DNA of 64,000 nucleotides from Anas platyrhynchos (taxonomy: Eukaryota; Chordata; Aves; Anseriformes; Anatidae): NCBI RefSeq assembly GCF_047663525.1, contig NC_092616.1, positions 3,757,501 to 3,821,500 of the forward strand. The letters are read 5' to 3'. The stretch's first letter is position 1; each line of letters starts with the position of its first letter. Both the position numbers and the translations under genes were made by a program. Below the pieces are notes generated by a model, which was not told the DNA's origin, ran no database searches, and saw nothing but the letters and a program-made list of their open reading frames with translations. Positions 61,874 through 64,000 of the stretch are shown here, one piece after another.

Positions 61874-63613
61874 CTGTTGGGTATAGGGATCTGTACAGGT
61901 AGTAAAAGATAATGAAAAGTTAGAACAGTCTTCTCTGAGTGAAACCTATACCGTTCCTTGTAGACCCTCCCCCTGCCATACTTACAGGCTTTTCCTTTCT
62001 CTCCTGGAATCTTTCGGTTAGCTCCATGACATGATCTCCAGTTTTAAAGTTTACTGCACCATGAGAAGCAGGGAACTCTGCTCCTGGGCTCTTGAGGGAA
62101 TCAGTCCTGACTCAGTGCAGTGAGTACACAGGAGCATGGGCAAAGTTTTATATTCAGATTTTGTCAGATGAAATCCTTTCTCACACAGAAGGGCATGTCA
62201 GCATCTGCATTCCTGTGCTACAGAATGTAGTTGACAGAAAGGAGTTTTAGGGGCATTTTTTTCTACATATCCCCTTCCCCCTCTTTGTGCCCAAGCAGTG
62301 TTCTCTACAGTCAGAAATTCTGAGGATTTCTGCTGCACTCACAGTGAATGGTTGTGAGACCTGAGAGGCAAAGGGATTCCCTTTAGCTCAGAGCAGGCTG
62401 AGGTGGGCTGGCTGGGCTTGTTCCCAACGGCCATGATCTTGCAGCTTTTGCAGATGGAGGATAATCACATTTCTCTTACCCTGAAAAGAAGCCAGACACT
62501 GCTAAGAGAGGAGGAATGCTCTGCCAATCCCTCAACGCCCAGCCCTTCTCAAGGTACCTGAACAAGGTCTCAGCACCACACCTCTTGCCAAGGACACCTG
62601 ACGTTAATTTCTACAGCCCAATAGCATGTCCTTGCATTTAGCATCTCCTCTACTACGTATGCCTTCCAGATATTACAAACATACTATGGGAAAGATTTCT
62701 ATCAGGGCAGCTCACAGCTCAAAAGACCAAGAGGGCAGCAACTTTTTTGTTTAGGTCGGAGAGGAAGCTAGGGGTAGGTTCAGAGGAAGGGGTCTTCACT
62801 GAATGAAAAAAACATGGACTTTTCTGATGAATTAGCCCTCTGATTTACCTTCCTCTCATGCCTCAATCATATCCCTAATGACTGAAGATTTTATTTCCGG
62901 GAGCTATTTCCTTGTCTCAAGGCTTATTCCTGTTTAAGCTCACAGCCTCAACCCGATCTCTGTGCAGTAATCTTTGCCCTTCAGCAACCCCCTCTATGCA
63001 GGGGACTCGCTAGTTGCCTGTGCATGTTTACAGGTGGAAAAGGACCTGTAAAAATGCCCAGATGGGTGCAGCAAAGATGATGCTGTTGCTTTTGATAGGA
63101 AGAGGAGAGTCTGAAGGCAGCTTCGGGGCAGCTCACAAACCTACTGATCATCAGTACCACAGTTCAGGAGTCTCAGCCATGAGCTTATACTTGGCAGCTC
63201 CTTTTTCATTTATCCCTGCTATCCGTCCCCATCCAGAAGAGTAGGACACTGGCAAGAGGACAGAATATTCCTAATTGGACTTTAAACATGAAAAACTTGC
63301 CTGCAAAATGCCAATGGGTGCTGTGGAGCTGTGAGCAGGCTGCTGAAGGGAGCAGCCTCCTGCCAGCAGCAGGACCCTGCCCTGCTGGGGGGGCTCCTTC
63401 CACCCGCAGCTTCTCCCCGCAGCGCCCTGGGCAGCTCCCCAGGCAGGCTGAGTGCTGAGCCTGGCAGGCGGCAGAGGCCCTGCCCCGGCACACAGCCCCT
63501 GGGCCACAGCAGGGACCCTGCTCTGCACCACAGCCCTGGACAGCCCTGCCTGCACCCCCGGCTTCTCCTGCCTCCACGAACTGCGGCTGCATTGCCCTCC
63601 AGCCAGAGACTTA
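61874..63613 (-). other. Presumed 5' intron of OR G (includes block P2)
   Basis: From the donor at 63614-63613 to an acceptor-like CCCAACAG at about 61874. 63320-63600 is block P2. 61900-63300 has little similarity to the other OR flanks and no recognisable gene or repeat. Confidence 0.4.
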
Positions 63614-63614
63614 C

Positions 63615-63930
63615 CGGGTGCAGGGCTGGGAAGTCTTCTCCCACAGGGAGCACTGGGCATGCTGCCACTTCTGCCTGCCTTTAAGCACTGTGTCTCTGCA
63701 GGCAGTGCCCCCAGGCCTGCTGCGCTGTGCAGAGGAGCTGCTCCTGGGCAGAGCTGTCTCTCTGCAGCGCTGCCCGCTTGCCAGGAGCTCCCCTTGGGCC
63801 CAGGAGCCCGGCCCAGCTCAGCAGCAGAGGCCCAGCCCAAGGCCTCCCTTGCTCTGCCCCCCACCAGGCTCCCTGCACATGGGGCTGCAGGGGAACCTGC
63901 TGGGAAACAGCCTGAAGGGATTCCTGGGCT
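63615..63930 (-). promoter_or_regulatory. Putative promoter and non-coding first exon for OR G (block P1)
   Basis: Same orientation as the OR A copy: O/E-like CCCAAGGG (63799-63792 on the sense strand), GTGCTTAAAGG, then the exon-like end CCTGCACCCG and donor GTAAGT at 63614. Function is inferred. Confidence 0.4.
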
Positions 63931-64000
63931 TCCCTCCCTCACTTGGGTGCATACACTTCTCACATTTCTTCACAACCAGGCTCATTTCCCCTACCAGAAT

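Overview
This is a bird-type genomic window. It carries a cluster of nearly identical single-exon olfactory receptor (OR) genes of the class II, family 14-like type that is massively expanded in birds (the 'gamma-c' group). These lie among CR1 LINEs with the bird-typical ATTCTRTG 3' octamers and ERVL-type retroviral LTRs. I cannot name the species. No tRNA, rRNA or bacterial-type gene is visible.

Layout, left to right. An OR of a different subfamily runs off the left edge (1-694, -). Bases 700-5800 hold a solo LTR, two CR1 copies and a broken ERVL end. Bases 6300-13565 hold upstream duplicon blocks, a nearly complete CR1 (8183-10881, -) and OR 'C' (12600, +; one premature TGA). Bases 13566-22570 hold its 3' spacer, an inverted copy of spacers further right, then unrecognised sequence, a short LTR and another CR1. 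OR 'D' (22574-23533, -) is intact. OR 'E' (29172-30131, +) is intact and is followed by a wrecked OR. A structurally complete env-less ERVL provirus lies on the minus strand (34583-42027). OR 'A' (43007-43921, -) is intact with a short tail. OR 'F' (48481-49441, +) has one extra T and is again followed by a wrecked OR. A CR1 with an open RT domain follows (55325-56760, +). OR 'B' (59160-59864, -) is beheaded. OR 'G' (60619-61866, -) reads in frame into a CR1 fragment that supplies its last 109 residues.

How it is built. The unit [upstream block - OR(+) - broken OR - spacer - OR(-) - upstream block] occurs twice in tandem: E...A at about 27.2-45.9 kb, and F...B from 46.7 kb to the break at 59.86 kb. 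OR C plus its spacer is an inverted third copy. The ERVL entered only the first unit and the 55.3 kb CR1 only the second, so the other copies serve as empty sites. Sequence exchange among copies continued afterwards: E and F have nearly identical flanks but clearly different 5' coding halves.

Expression model (inference). About 1.7 kb upstream of ORs E, F, A and G lies a conserved GC-rich block ending in a GTAAGT splice donor. Just before each ATG lies a CTTTGTCCAG-type acceptor. This fits a non-coding first exon spliced to the coding exon. The block has been replaced by a CR1-containing segment in C, is not seen in D, and is trimmed in F.

The most unusual items are the OR-CR1 fusion protein, the conversion-like mosaic between ORs E and F, the env-less ERVL whose gag and pro-pol share one frame separated by a single UAG, and the ERVL leader piece embedded in an old CR1.
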